DNA from: Cercospora beticola
Taxonomy: Eukaryota; Ascomycota; Dothideomycetes; Mycosphaerellales; Mycosphaerellaceae
Length of the DNA stretch: 64,000 bases
Direction of reading: 5' to 3'
Assembly (NCBI RefSeq): GCF_033473495.1
Contig: NC_088943.1
Span: 2,150,001-2,214,000 of the forward strand
Under the pieces are notes generated by a model. That model saw only the letters and a program-made list of their open reading frames with translations, did not search any database and was not told where the DNA came from. Positions 53,224-61,837 of this stretch are shown in pieces. A program made the translations under genes and the position numbers. Numbering within the stretch: position 1 is the first letter of the stretch; the number at the start of each line of letters is the position of its first letter.

Positions 53224-55449
53224 ATGGCGCCATCTTTCGAGAACCTCGATCCGGAGACGGAGTACGAGGTTGACGATGAGGAGATCGACTTCTCAGACTT
53301 GCGCGAGAAATTTGAGACAGTGATGGAGGAGGGCCTCGACACCTTCATTGTCATCGACGGCCTGCCGAAGGTTCCCGAAGCCAGCAAGGACAAGCTCATC
53401 AAGTTCTTGCTGCGCAGCTTGACCAAGGTCGGGAAGACGAAGGAGGAGAATGTGTTCATGCCCCTCAGCGGCGAGACAGGCCAGACAGAGGGATTCGCTT
53501 TCGTCGAGTATGAGACTCCAGCACAGGCCGCTGCCGCAGTCAAGGCACTTCACGCGCAGCCGCTCGACAAGAAGCACACCATGGCTGTCAACAAGCTCAC
53601 CGATATTGAGCGATTCGGTCGTGAGGGAAGAATCGACGAGACATACAAGGCACCAGAGATCGCGCCATTCGAAGAGAAAGAGCACTTGCGATGGTGGTTG
53701 GGAGATGCAGATGGCAGAGACCAGTTCGTCATGTACCGCGGTGATAATGTGGGCGTGTTCTGGAACGAGAGGGAAGCTGCGCCTGACCAGATTGTGGATC
53801 GTCAACACTGGACAGAGTCATTCGTGCAGTGGTCACCAAAAGGCACATACTTGACATCGATGCATGCGCAAGGTGTTCAGCTGTGGGGAGGCCCGCAGTG
53901 GTCGAGGCAAAAGCGATTCATGCACCCAGGCGTCAACCTGGTCGACTTTTCGCCCAATGAGAAGTACGTCACAACGTGGTCGCACCGCCCCATGGTTGTC
54001 GACGAAGGCAACCCTATCCTCTCGCTCGAGGAGGATGGCAAGAACTACATCATCTGGGACGTCGCGACCGGCAAGCCTCTTCGATCCTTCGTTACGCTCG
54101 ACCTTCCTAGCCCTGGCCTCGACCCCGAAGGCAACCCGATTAAGCAAAAGATTCAATGGCCAGCTTTCAAGTGGTCTGCAGACTCGAAATACGTTGCACG
54201 AATGACACCCAACCAGAGCATCTCCGTCTACGAACTTCCCAGCATGCGACTGATGGACAAGGTAAGCGTGAAGATCGAAGGAGTACAGGACTTTGAGTGG
54301 TGCCCGGCGAATCCAAAGCGCATTGAGCAAAAGGACTACGAGCAACTATTCGCATACTGGACACCTGAGATGGGCTCAAACCCGGCCAAGGTCGGTATCA
54401 TGTCTATTCCGTCAAAAGAGATTGTCCGAACACGAAACCTTTTCAACGTTAGCGACGCGAAGCTCCACTGGCAATCCGACTCGAAATTCCTCTGCTGCAA
54501 GGTGGATCGACACAGCAAATCGAAGAAGTCGCTCGCTACGAACCTCGAAATCTTCCGCGTACAAGAAAAGGGTGTGCCTGTCGAAGTTGTCGACAGCTTG
54601 AAGGACACCGTCATCAACTTCGCGTGGGAGCCAAAAGGTGATCGCTTCGTCCTCATAACTGCTGGCGAAGTGCCCGCCGGTGCTGCTATTCCCCCCAAGA
54701 CTTCCGTCTCCTTCTTCGCTCCTGAGAAGGCCAAGGGTAATGCCGTTGGCAACTTCAAGCTCATTCGCACCGTGGACAAGAAGAACAACAATGCCATTCA
54801 CTGGTCACCGAATGGCCGATTCTGTATTGTTGCCACAGTGTTGAACCAGCAGAGCTTCGATCTGGACTTCTGGGACTTCGACTTCGAGGGTGAGAAGGAC
54901 GAGAAGGAGAAGGATCTTACTGCCAACCTCCAACTCATGAACACAGCCGACCACTACGGTATCACAGATATTGAATGGGACCCCAGTGGACGATTTGTCG
55001 CGACCAGCGCATCAGTGTGGAAACACCGCATGGAAAACGGCTACCATCTCTACTCCTTCGCTGGTCAACTTCTTCGTGAGGAGCCTGTCGAAGGCTTCAA
55101 GCAGTTCACTTGGCGACCACGCCCTGAGCGCCTGCTCAGCAAGGAGGAGATGAAGGAGATTCGCAAGAACCTTCGCGAGTACTCCAAGACCTTCGAAGAG
55201 CAAGATCAAGCCAAGAAGAGCTCTGCTGACAAGGAGGTCATTGAGAATCGTCGCCGACAACTCGAGGAATGGCTCGCATGGCGTGAACGCACCAAGGAGG
55301 AGCTGCTCGAGGAGAGACAGGACATGGGTCTGCCTGAGATCTCGCCTGAGCAACAGGCGTTGGTTGTGGAGGACAGTGAAGGAGATAGCAAGGTCGTGGA
55401 GGAGATCTTTGAGGAGATCCTGGAGGAGACGGAGGAGATTGTGGAGTAG
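53224..55449 (+). CDS. PRT1: Translation initiation factor eIF3 subunit b
   Basis: Scaffold subunit of the eIF3 complex that promotes mRNA and initiator tRNA recruitment to the 40S ribosome. 741 aa, one exon. An acidic N-terminus ([20 protein letters not shown]) is followed by an RRM ([14 protein letters not shown] ... [20 protein letters not shown], about residues 38-125), which binds eIF3j and eIF3a. Then comes the nine-bladed propeller, with [39 protein letters not shown] and [20 protein letters not shown]. The highly charged C-terminal helix ([18 protein letters not shown]) contacts eIF3i/g. Length and order match fungal Prt1. Confidence 0.96.
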   Translation: MAPSFENLDPETEYEVDDEEIDFSDLREKFETVMEEGLDTFIVIDGLPKVPEASKDKLIKFLLRSLTKVGKTKEENVFMPLSGETGQTEGFAFVEYETPAQAAAAVKALHAQPLDKKHTMAVNKLTDIERFGREGRIDETYKAPEIAPFEEKEHLRWWLGDADGRDQFVMYRGDNVGVFWNEREAAPDQIVDRQHWTESFVQWSPKGTYLTSMHAQGVQLWGGPQWSRQKRFMHPGVNLVDFSPNEKYVTTWSHRPMVVDEGNPILSLEEDGKNYIIWDVATGKPLRSFVTLDLPSPGLDPEGNPIKQKIQWPAFKWSADSKYVARMTPNQSISVYELPSMRLMDKVSVKIEGVQDFEWCPANPKRIEQKDYEQLFAYWTPEMGSNPAKVGIMSIPSKEIVRTRNLFNVSDAKLHWQSDSKFLCCKVDRHSKSKKSLATNLEIFRVQEKGVPVEVVDSLKDTVINFAWEPKGDRFVLITAGEVPAGAAIPPKTSVSFFAPEKAKGNAVGNFKLIRTVDKKNNNAIHWSPNGRFCIVATVLNQQSFDLDFWDFDFEGEKDEKEKDLTANLQLMNTADHYGITDIEWDPSGRFVATSASVWKHRMENGYHLYSFAGQLLREEPVEGFKQFTWRPRPERLLSKEEMKEIRKNLREYSKTFEEQDQAKKSSADKEVIENRRRQLEEWLAWRERTKEELLEERQDMGLPEISPEQQALVVEDSEGDSKVVEEIFEEILEETEEIVE

Positions 55450-56456
55450 GCTGCCTAGGACGAGGATGAAAGTGCGTTCTGTCGTTCAAAGGACTACGAT
55501 GTACGCATGGTCAAGGGATGTGCTCAGCGATTCATAACGTGGAATGAAGTGTTTGATAGACGTTTTTGCGGTATGAAGCAGCTCCCAGGTTTTCCCCCGG
55601 AAGGTACATGTGCTTGTCTTTCAGACAGTTTCCTGGCTTAGCCGCTCTTCTGCCCACGCTTGGAGGCGGAGGTCTCGCTGCCATGTTGGAGAACGTTCTC
55701 CCTCAGGCAATTTCACTGTGAAGAGCCACCATGTCTCGGACATAGCTCAGTAGCACAACCTTGGCGGCTGTCCCCGGCAACGGCGTAGTATCAGAGGTGC
55801 TAGTAGTCTCAGTATTCAAGCACTTTGTCATAGATTGACAGATCCCAAGAAGCAGTACAGTGACTTCGTAATCGTGGCTACCTCTGAATGCATTTACTTC
55901 TGAATGCAAGCGCCTGAACGGACTGGCTCTTGATCCATGGAAAGCTTTGCTGCTTGGCTTGGCTACCTGCGCATGCACTCAGGGGTAGTTGCATACAGAA
56001 GAAGTCACGGTTAAGTTTTCCACGGGTCGCACTTGTGATTCGTTTTTCTCGATAGGTATGTTACCAGTACGTCCCGATCAGTGCCGACCAATTTTCGCCC
56101 GCCATCAGTCTCGGGTTGCCTGCTATGCTTGGCATACATGCTGTGTAACGCGAGAGAGTTCAAAGGCAGCCGTTAGCGGCCGAGAAGAAGCCGCCAATCT
56201 TAGTTAGAAGAAGAGCGAGGCCACAGTCAAGTATTGTTACATCCGCTGAAATCCATGTTTGGCGACCAGGGACTGGCCCTGGCGCGATCGAGCGTACAGC
56301 TATGTCGGAGACGAAACATGATGGTGAGGTACCACCCAGCAGATCGTAGCAAGTTGTGATACGCTATGGCTGGTTTCCAACTCACGCAAGCGACCTGAAG
56401 TCAGAGCAATGCAACAGATCTAGCTCCAGCCAAGTCTTGTTGGCATCCCGAGCTGT
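55450..56456. other. Intergenic, eIF3b to F-box gene 3' end
   Basis: 1007 bp. Contains one arm of an inverted repeat at 56137-56182. A 91-codon frame on the minus strand at 55703-55978 is not recognisable. No gene called. Confidence 0.4.
56137..56182 (+). repeat. Inverted repeat, left arm (46 bp)
   Basis: Matches the reverse complement of 57985-58030 at 39 of 46 positions, including a perfect 19-mer (CATGCTGTGTAACGCGAGA) and a perfect 13-mer at the other end. The arms flank the F-box gene and are 1.8 kb apart. Confidence 0.85.
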
Positions 56457-57620
56457 CTACTTCCCGTTGTCCTCGGAAGCCGTTCCATATGCGCGTTTGT
56501 TCTCAGCATCCCACTTCCACTTCATCTGACTAACCCAGAGGCGGTTTTCGAGATTGATCAAACCGATGAACTGGAAATCCATCATGACATTTCCAGTAGC
56601 TGGATCATATTCGTGCTCCGCTTGGTAGGGGCAATGGTCATGCGTCGCGCTAATCTTGCTGGCAACATCGTAGAGGTCTCCAAGTGCAAGTCCACCATCA
56701 TTCAGTACCGTATCCCTCTTCAGAATATACCCAAGACGTTGTCCTCTTAGCTTCATGGGCTTCATGGTGTCTTCGCAAGTCAACATGTGCGGTGCCCACA
56801 ATCCTGGGCCATGTAAGATGCACTGGAGGGTCGATGAAGCCCAAGGAGACGATGTTGTGAGCACTGAAGACGATGCGGTAATCTCCTCAGGTGGCTCGTC
56901 ACCTACTGTACAGAATTCTGGGAAGTAGGTGTTAGCAGGAATGATCTCATGCCTTGATCTTGTGCAGCTTTGCCATATGCGCATTGATTTGACAACGGGA
57001 TTTTCACTTATCAAAATGTCGCGGCAAGCAGCGTTGAGAGATCGCGGTACGAGATGATTCTCGTCTGTCAGCTGTGCGATGATGGAAGTCCACTGAAGTT
57101 GCAACGATTTTGGCCCTGGCTTGGAGTGCATTTTGTGAGCGTGAAACCTAATGCTTGTCGAGAACTCTTTTGGCGTGTGGGTCGTCGGTATTGTACGGAA
57201 GATTTTTGGAGGTGCATGAAACAACCTATATCGATCTTGAGACAGAGGCGCAGATCCTTCAATGATATCCTCCCAAGCACGACAGACGGCTTGGGCATTA
57301 CTGAGAGAAGCCTGGTCCAGGTGACCGAGAATCATCTCAAGCAGTTCTACGATACCGAAAGCCTTTGCCGCCAAGGCGTACGATCTCAGAGAAGAGGCGT
57401 GATTGTAGTATGGGCCAGGCACAAACAACTTGAGTGTTTGATCGAGTGCTGTTGACCTGTGCAGAAGAGCTCGAAGACCATCTTGTATTTCTGTATTTGT
57501 TGTCGGATCGTACTGGATGCGTGCGAGCAACTTCGATATCTCACTCCGTAATTCAGCATGTTGTCCGATAGCGATAGTGCGTGGGTCGTTCAAGTGATCA
57601 GGCGCATTCCAGAACTCCAT
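56457..57620 (-). CDS. F-box domain protein
   Basis: 387-aa protein, one exon, with a canonical F-box at about residues 90-125: VELLEMILGHLDQASLSNAQ followed by AVCRAWEDIIEGS, predicting binding to Skp1 in an SCF ubiquitin ligase. The start at 57620 is chosen for its context (CCGCCATGG); an upstream in-frame ATG at 57716 would add 32 residues. The N-terminal 75 residues are helical. The C-terminal half is unrecognised but conserved-looking (RTIPTTHTPKEFSTSIRFHA, MMDFQFIGLINLENRLWVSQ). Substrate unknown. The gene lies between two arms of an inverted repeat. Confidence 0.85.
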   Translation of the reverse strand: MEFWNAPDHLNDPRTIAIGQHAELRSEISKLLARIQYDPTTNTEIQDGLRALLHRSTALDQTLKLFVPGPYYNHASSLRSYALAAKAFGIVELLEMILGHLDQASLSNAQAVCRAWEDIIEGSAPLSQDRYRLFHAPPKIFRTIPTTHTPKEFSTSIRFHAHKMHSKPGPKSLQLQWTSIIAQLTDENHLVPRSLNAACRDILISENPVVKSMRIWQSCTRSRHEIIPANTYFPEFCTVGDEPPEEITASSSVLTTSSPWASSTLQCILHGPGLWAPHMLTCEDTMKPMKLRGQRLGYILKRDTVLNDGGLALGDLYDVASKISATHDHCPYQAEHEYDPATGNVMMDFQFIGLINLENRLWVSQMKWKWDAENKRAYGTASEDNGK

Positions 57621-58606
57621 GGCGGTGAATGACAGTACAGCATGGATCGCTTGGGGCAGCAGAACGCCCACCGAACATATATGCCAGTCTTGACATGTTT
57701 GCTCAATGCAGTTCATACCATTCACTTCAGACCTCCGGACAATCTACCTCTTTGTTGCTCAATGAAAATCGTATTTGGTAGGCATTCGGGCACAGTTCGA
57801 TGTCCGAGTGTCTGCTACCGGTGGAATATCACAATTGAAGCGTTCTGCCGCTCCTCCAAAGTCTGCATCCGGGGCTGATCGCAGACTTCCTGAGATTATG
57901 ACCAACGCACTTGTAAAACCTGATAGTGCTAAGAGGCAAGTTCTTGTGATCACACTGTTGATATTGCATTGGACGATACGCAAGCGGCCGCTAACGGGCG
58001 TTGCTGAACTTTCTCGCGTTACACAGCATGAGCTGCTGGCCAAGGAGCTGGCGACGAAGTCCAAGAAGGTGGATCCTCGTTCGTCACATGAACAGCGTCG
58101 CAGTGCTCACCATAGGCTCGTAAGAAATGGGTAAACGCTGAAGTCGATTGTCAAAGGATGGCGTTGTGGAAAGAAACATTTTTGAGGAAGGGCCTTTCTG
58201 AATCGAGGATTCACCGATCGGATCGACGTGCTGGCCCCGCTTGGCCTCGAAAGCGGCCGTATATGGAGAGTCAGTTGCTGGCGCCATGTTTGGAGAATTC
58301 TCGGAGAACTCTGTGGTTAATCCGAACGGTGTTACTCCTTTGCGTGCTGTCCGCTACTGAGGAACTCCGCTGCAAAACACATTGCGTAGGCGGCGCAGCG
58401 CACTCGGTCTCCGGTGCGTGCAGTGCCGGGTAGTTGAAAGAGAACAGATTAGGACAGGGTATTGTTGTGACCGAAGAAATTGGCTGTTCCAAACTGCACT
58501 GCACAAGCAGCACATCAAATTCGGCTTCGATCGCGTCCATGATGCGAGAGAATGACAGACGACTGGAGTTGTATGGTATCGATCTCCCCTTCGTTGGATG
58601 GCTTTC
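57621..58606. other. Intergenic, F-box gene to RRP17
   Basis: Holds the right inverted-repeat arm and a 119-codon frame (57775-58134, +) that covers the repeat and resembles nothing known. No gene called. Confidence 0.4.
57985..58030 (-). repeat. Inverted repeat, right arm (46 bp)
   Basis: Reverse complement partner of 56137-56182. Sequence outside the 46 bp does not continue the match, so the arms have sharp ends. Confidence 0.85.
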
Positions 58607-59408
58607 TCACTTCTTCTTCCTTCCACCTTTCCCGCCTTTCCCGCTACTACTCCCCCCACCACTCTCCTTCCTCTCCTTGGCCGCCTTCGAATTCTTCGAC
58701 TTCTGTTTCGATCTTGCTAGACTGCGCTCCGCTTTACTTTCATACCGAAACTTCTGCTTCTTCTTCTTGACACCTCCGTCGCCTGTCTTATCCCAAGGTC
58801 GTTTCTTCTTCTTGACTTCAGGTTCTGAGTTTGTTGTTTTGGACACATCTTTAGATTTCCCGTCTTCACCATCTTCCTCTTCTTCTGAAGATGTTTCGCC
58901 CATAGGCTCAACTGTCACAGTAGTATATTTGTCTTCGTCGACATATTCTGCTTCATCCGGGAGCTCAACCTCTGCGACGGCTGGTGCAGCGGAATCTTCG
59001 TTGTCGAACCCAGAGAATTCATCGTCGGAGCTCGAAATATCGTCCACATCTCGGCCATTTGCGAGGGCGTTTTGTTGTTTCAGGACTTTGTTAACCTCTG
59101 CTACATGTGATTCGAGGTCCGCTTTGCGTTGTTCGCGGAGCTGGAGATAATTGTGTCAGGTCGACATGCTCGGAGCAGCATTTACAAATTGCTTTGACTC
59201 TTTATACACGTACCTCCTTCCTCTCCCTGACCTTCTCCTCTTTTGTCATTTGGATTGCATGTTCTCGGGCCTGCTCTTTTCGGGCTTGCTTTCGCTTGCT
59301 GAAGCCGGTGAGGTATTCTTGTCGTGCATCGATGCTGAAAGTGAGCTCTTCGACAGGTTTTTGGCGTCTGAGTGGGTCGAGCTTTCGTCTCTTCGCCGGA
59401 GGAGCCAT
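58607..59408 (-). CDS. RRP17: Ribosomal RNA-processing protein 17 / Nol12 family
   Basis: Nucleolar protein required for 5' processing of pre-60S rRNA (yeast Rrp17 has 5'-3' exonuclease activity). Exons 59408-59214 and 59140-58607, phase-0 intron, 242 aa. The family core is clear: FSIDARQEYLTGFSKRKQAR and then KVRERKE joined by splicing to LREQRKADLESHVAEVNKVL. The middle is acidic and Ser-rich (DDISSSDDEFSGFDNED, EEEEDGEDGK) and the C-terminus is Lys-rich with runs such as VKKKKQKFRYESKAERSLAR, typical nucleolar targeting sequence. Divergent from the BIG1-like gene with 180 bp between starts. Confidence 0.92.
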
Positions 59409-59588
59409 TTCGTCTAGCCGATGTGGGTAGATCGCGAAGTGAAGGTGAGGGCGTCGATGGTCTGGAAAATGCGCGATCGGGTTCGGATTTGACTCGGCAA
59501 ACTTTCCTCCGGTTCCGTTGACAGCTTCACGGGCAATCACCAGGCCGGCAGGCACGGGCGACCTTGCCAACACATACACACTCAAACA
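59409..59588. promoter_or_regulatory. Shared divergent promoter, RRP17 and BIG1-like gene
   Basis: 180 bp between divergent start codons; no TATA box obvious. Both core promoters must lie here. Confidence 0.55.
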
Positions 59589-60643
59589 ATGATGCTGCGA
59601 AGTTCGATATCGCTGCTCGCGGCGGCAAGCTCCGCATATGCTCTCCGCGATGCGAGCCCGTTCTTGCTGCTGAGCACTGAGCGGTACGATGATGCGTGTG
59701 GACGGGAGGCAACGAGCATCTGCTGATGGCATCACAGACTGGACCAGACGTCTCTGCGAAGCGAGCAAATATCCACATCAGCACACATTGAAAGCGGACT
59801 CGAACCAACGTTATCGCTATGCGGCTCCAGCGTATACGTATTTGTGGAGCAACCCGCCATCCACGCCGCCGACTTGCGACAAGAGAACATGCCCAAGCTG
59901 GCAAGGAGGACAGCAAGGGATGAATACAAGAGTGTTGTGCAGATTCCAGAGGTCATCGGCGAGATTGATGCGGAAAGAGTTGCAGCTGCAGTGAGCAGAC
60001 AGTGTGGTGGAAAGAGAATGAGTGTTGAAGAGTGTATGCGACATCTGCGGCTTCAATGAGGAGAGTTTAAGAGACGCTGACAGGTGTGACAGTCACATCG
60101 TCGACATCAAAGCCAACGGCAGCAGTCATTGGACCTTTGGTCCACGCGGCGCCACGAGGCGACCATGATCTAAGGAAGGAGAGCCTGCAACAGGCGGATG
60201 CGGAGCTAGACTCGCACCTCCACAGTGTGCTCGCCAACCACACCGCACACACGATCATATATATCGGGACACCGTCACGAAGCGAACAGGGCGCAGAAAT
60301 CGACTATGAAGCGGAGAATACTCCTCCAGGACACAACGGTCTGCACACGGACTTGAAGCGAGATGTGCAGCACGGGTTGAAGAGGCAATCAAAGAGTGAC
60401 AACCCGCAAGACAAGCTGCCGCTATTTGAAAAGTACCAGTTCTTGTCGCCTGGTAAGTCATGGCATTCAGATGTCCAAGTCCGCAACGCTGACCTGAATG
60501 CAGGTATTTTCATGGGTCTCGTGGTTGCCTTCCTGCTACTCTCCATCCTCTACGTCGGGCTCAACGCCATCTCTGGCCTTGAGGTCTCATACATGTCCTT
60601 CAGCAAAGAGATGGGACCAGCTGCACAGAAGAAGCAGCAGTAG
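59589..60643 (+). CDS. BIG1: BIG1-like / Ac45-VOA1 family ER membrane protein
   Basis: Type I membrane protein related to V-ATPase accessory subunit Ac45/Voa1; in yeast Big1 acts in the ER and is needed for beta-1,6-glucan in the cell wall. Four exons: 59589-59683, 59762-60033, 60084-60452 and 60504-60643 (291 aa). A signal peptide (MMLRSSISLLAAASSAYA) precedes LRDASPFLLLSTE, the typical start. A lumenal domain has GSSVYVFVEQPAIHAADLR, PEVIGEIDAERVAAAV and HTIIYIGTPSR. Residues after LPLFEKYQFLSPG form the conserved transmembrane helix (IFMGLVVAFLLLSILYVGLN), ending YMSFSKEMGPAAQKKQQ with a KxKxx-like basic tail. The first intron (78 nt, acceptor GAAG) is the least certain junction. Confidence 0.85.
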
Positions 60644-60947
60644 AGAGGCTTCGAGAGATCAGACCTTGTACGATCATATATCCTGTGAATTATTTGAAAT
60701 CAATCAGCAGATGGCCAGAGCGGGGGTTTGACTGACACGAGGTCGCTATCTGTGGAAAATGAAATCCAATCGGACCCGCTGACTTCTGCTCCCTCAGTGT
60801 CAAGTCTCTCTCCGCCTCTCGTGACTCTGCCTCGTCGAGCGTGTCCAAGGCGGTCTGTCTGTCGAAGCGAGCCGAGCCAATGATCGAAGTCGCAACGAGA
60901 GATCACAAAGCGGGTACTTGTAGATTTCCGTCTGGTTGTGCCTTTCA
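60644..60947. other. Convergent 3' spacer, BIG1-like and SnoaL-like genes
   Basis: 304 bp; no gene or notable structure seen. Confidence 0.5.
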
Positions 60948-61430
60948 TCAAATGCAATTCTTCTTCACCGGCTCGATGTCGGCGATACTCCAGACTTCCT
61001 TGATCTTCCACTTGCCATCAGCCTCATCGATGCCAAACTGGTATGTGACGTGCTCAAACACGTCAAAAGAGTGGTCGTCTCTCTTGCCAACACTTCCGTC
61101 TGGCGCTATGTGCACTCTTCCAGCTGCAGGCACAAGAGAGTGGCCCAGATATGAGTTGCAGGTGTGAGGCACCGTGAATCGCAATCTAGCCGAAACGTGG
61201 TCATCTTGCACAATCAGCTTCTCAACAGTGATTTCTGTGCGAGGCGCCGATATGTTGGCAGTAATGAGAGCTCTGTACTGCTGGATACCGAGAGGGTGTG
61301 AGTTGTGAATGACATCAACATGGACAAAGTCGGATAGCCAGTCTGGTGAAGTGGGGAGACCAAACTCAGTGATCGCGGCGATGTAGTCTCTGTACACCTG
61401 TGCCAAGTCTGGGCCACTGGTGGAAGACAT
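60948..61430 (-). CDS. SnoaL-like / NTF2-fold protein
   Basis: 160-aa single-exon protein with a predicted cone-shaped NTF2-like fold of the SnoaL-like group, which includes polyketide cyclases, epoxide hydrolases and many unknowns. Family-like features: an N-terminal helix (DLAQVYRDYIAAITEFGL), DFVHVDVIHNSHPLGIQQYR at the pocket mouth, a beta-strand HVSARLRFTVPH and the last strands FDVFEHVTYQFGIDEADGKW then KIKEVWSIADIE. The exact activity is unknown and no polyketide genes are adjacent. The ATG at 61430 starts MSSTSGPD; the frame is open much further upstream, but that sequence is Arg/Ser-rich and unlikely to be coding. Confidence 0.72.
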   Translation of the reverse strand: MSSTSGPDLAQVYRDYIAAITEFGLPTSPDWLSDFVHVDVIHNSHPLGIQQYRALITANISAPRTEITVEKLIVQDDHVSARLRFTVPHTCNSYLGHSLVPAAGRVHIAPDGSVGKRDDHSFDVFEHVTYQFGIDEADGKWKIKEVWSIADIEPVKKNCI

Positions 61431-61837
61431 TGTCTGCAGTGGCAGGTTGTGGTTGGTGGTGGAGGCCAAGGGTTCCGTAGCAGAGGCATGATCCCAGAAT
61501 AGATGGAGGAGACGGAGGTAGCTCCAGCCAATGGCCGCGCGGAATGACGACGCGGTGCTCGAGATGAACAACAGCAGACCGGCGAGCCAGGATTGTTTCA
61601 CGCTGCCGCAACGTTCCTCGTGCACCGCTGCTGCCTCGATGCGCTCGCTCTGCCGGATGCTGCCCCTCACGCCACGCACGTTGCCTGTCCTTGACGCCGT
61701 ACCACCGCCGCTGTAGGGCTGACCGACCGACACACCTCCTCCTTCACTTGCCCCATTCGGCGCGGATAGACTTTGGGCGCGGCATTGGCACGAGCAACCA
61801 CAGACGACCCGATACGAGCGGCGACACACCACCATCG
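61431..61837. promoter_or_regulatory. Divergent intergenic, SnoaL-like gene and kinase
   Basis: 407 bp with both promoters; C- and CG-rich near the kinase start. No gene seen. Confidence 0.5.
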
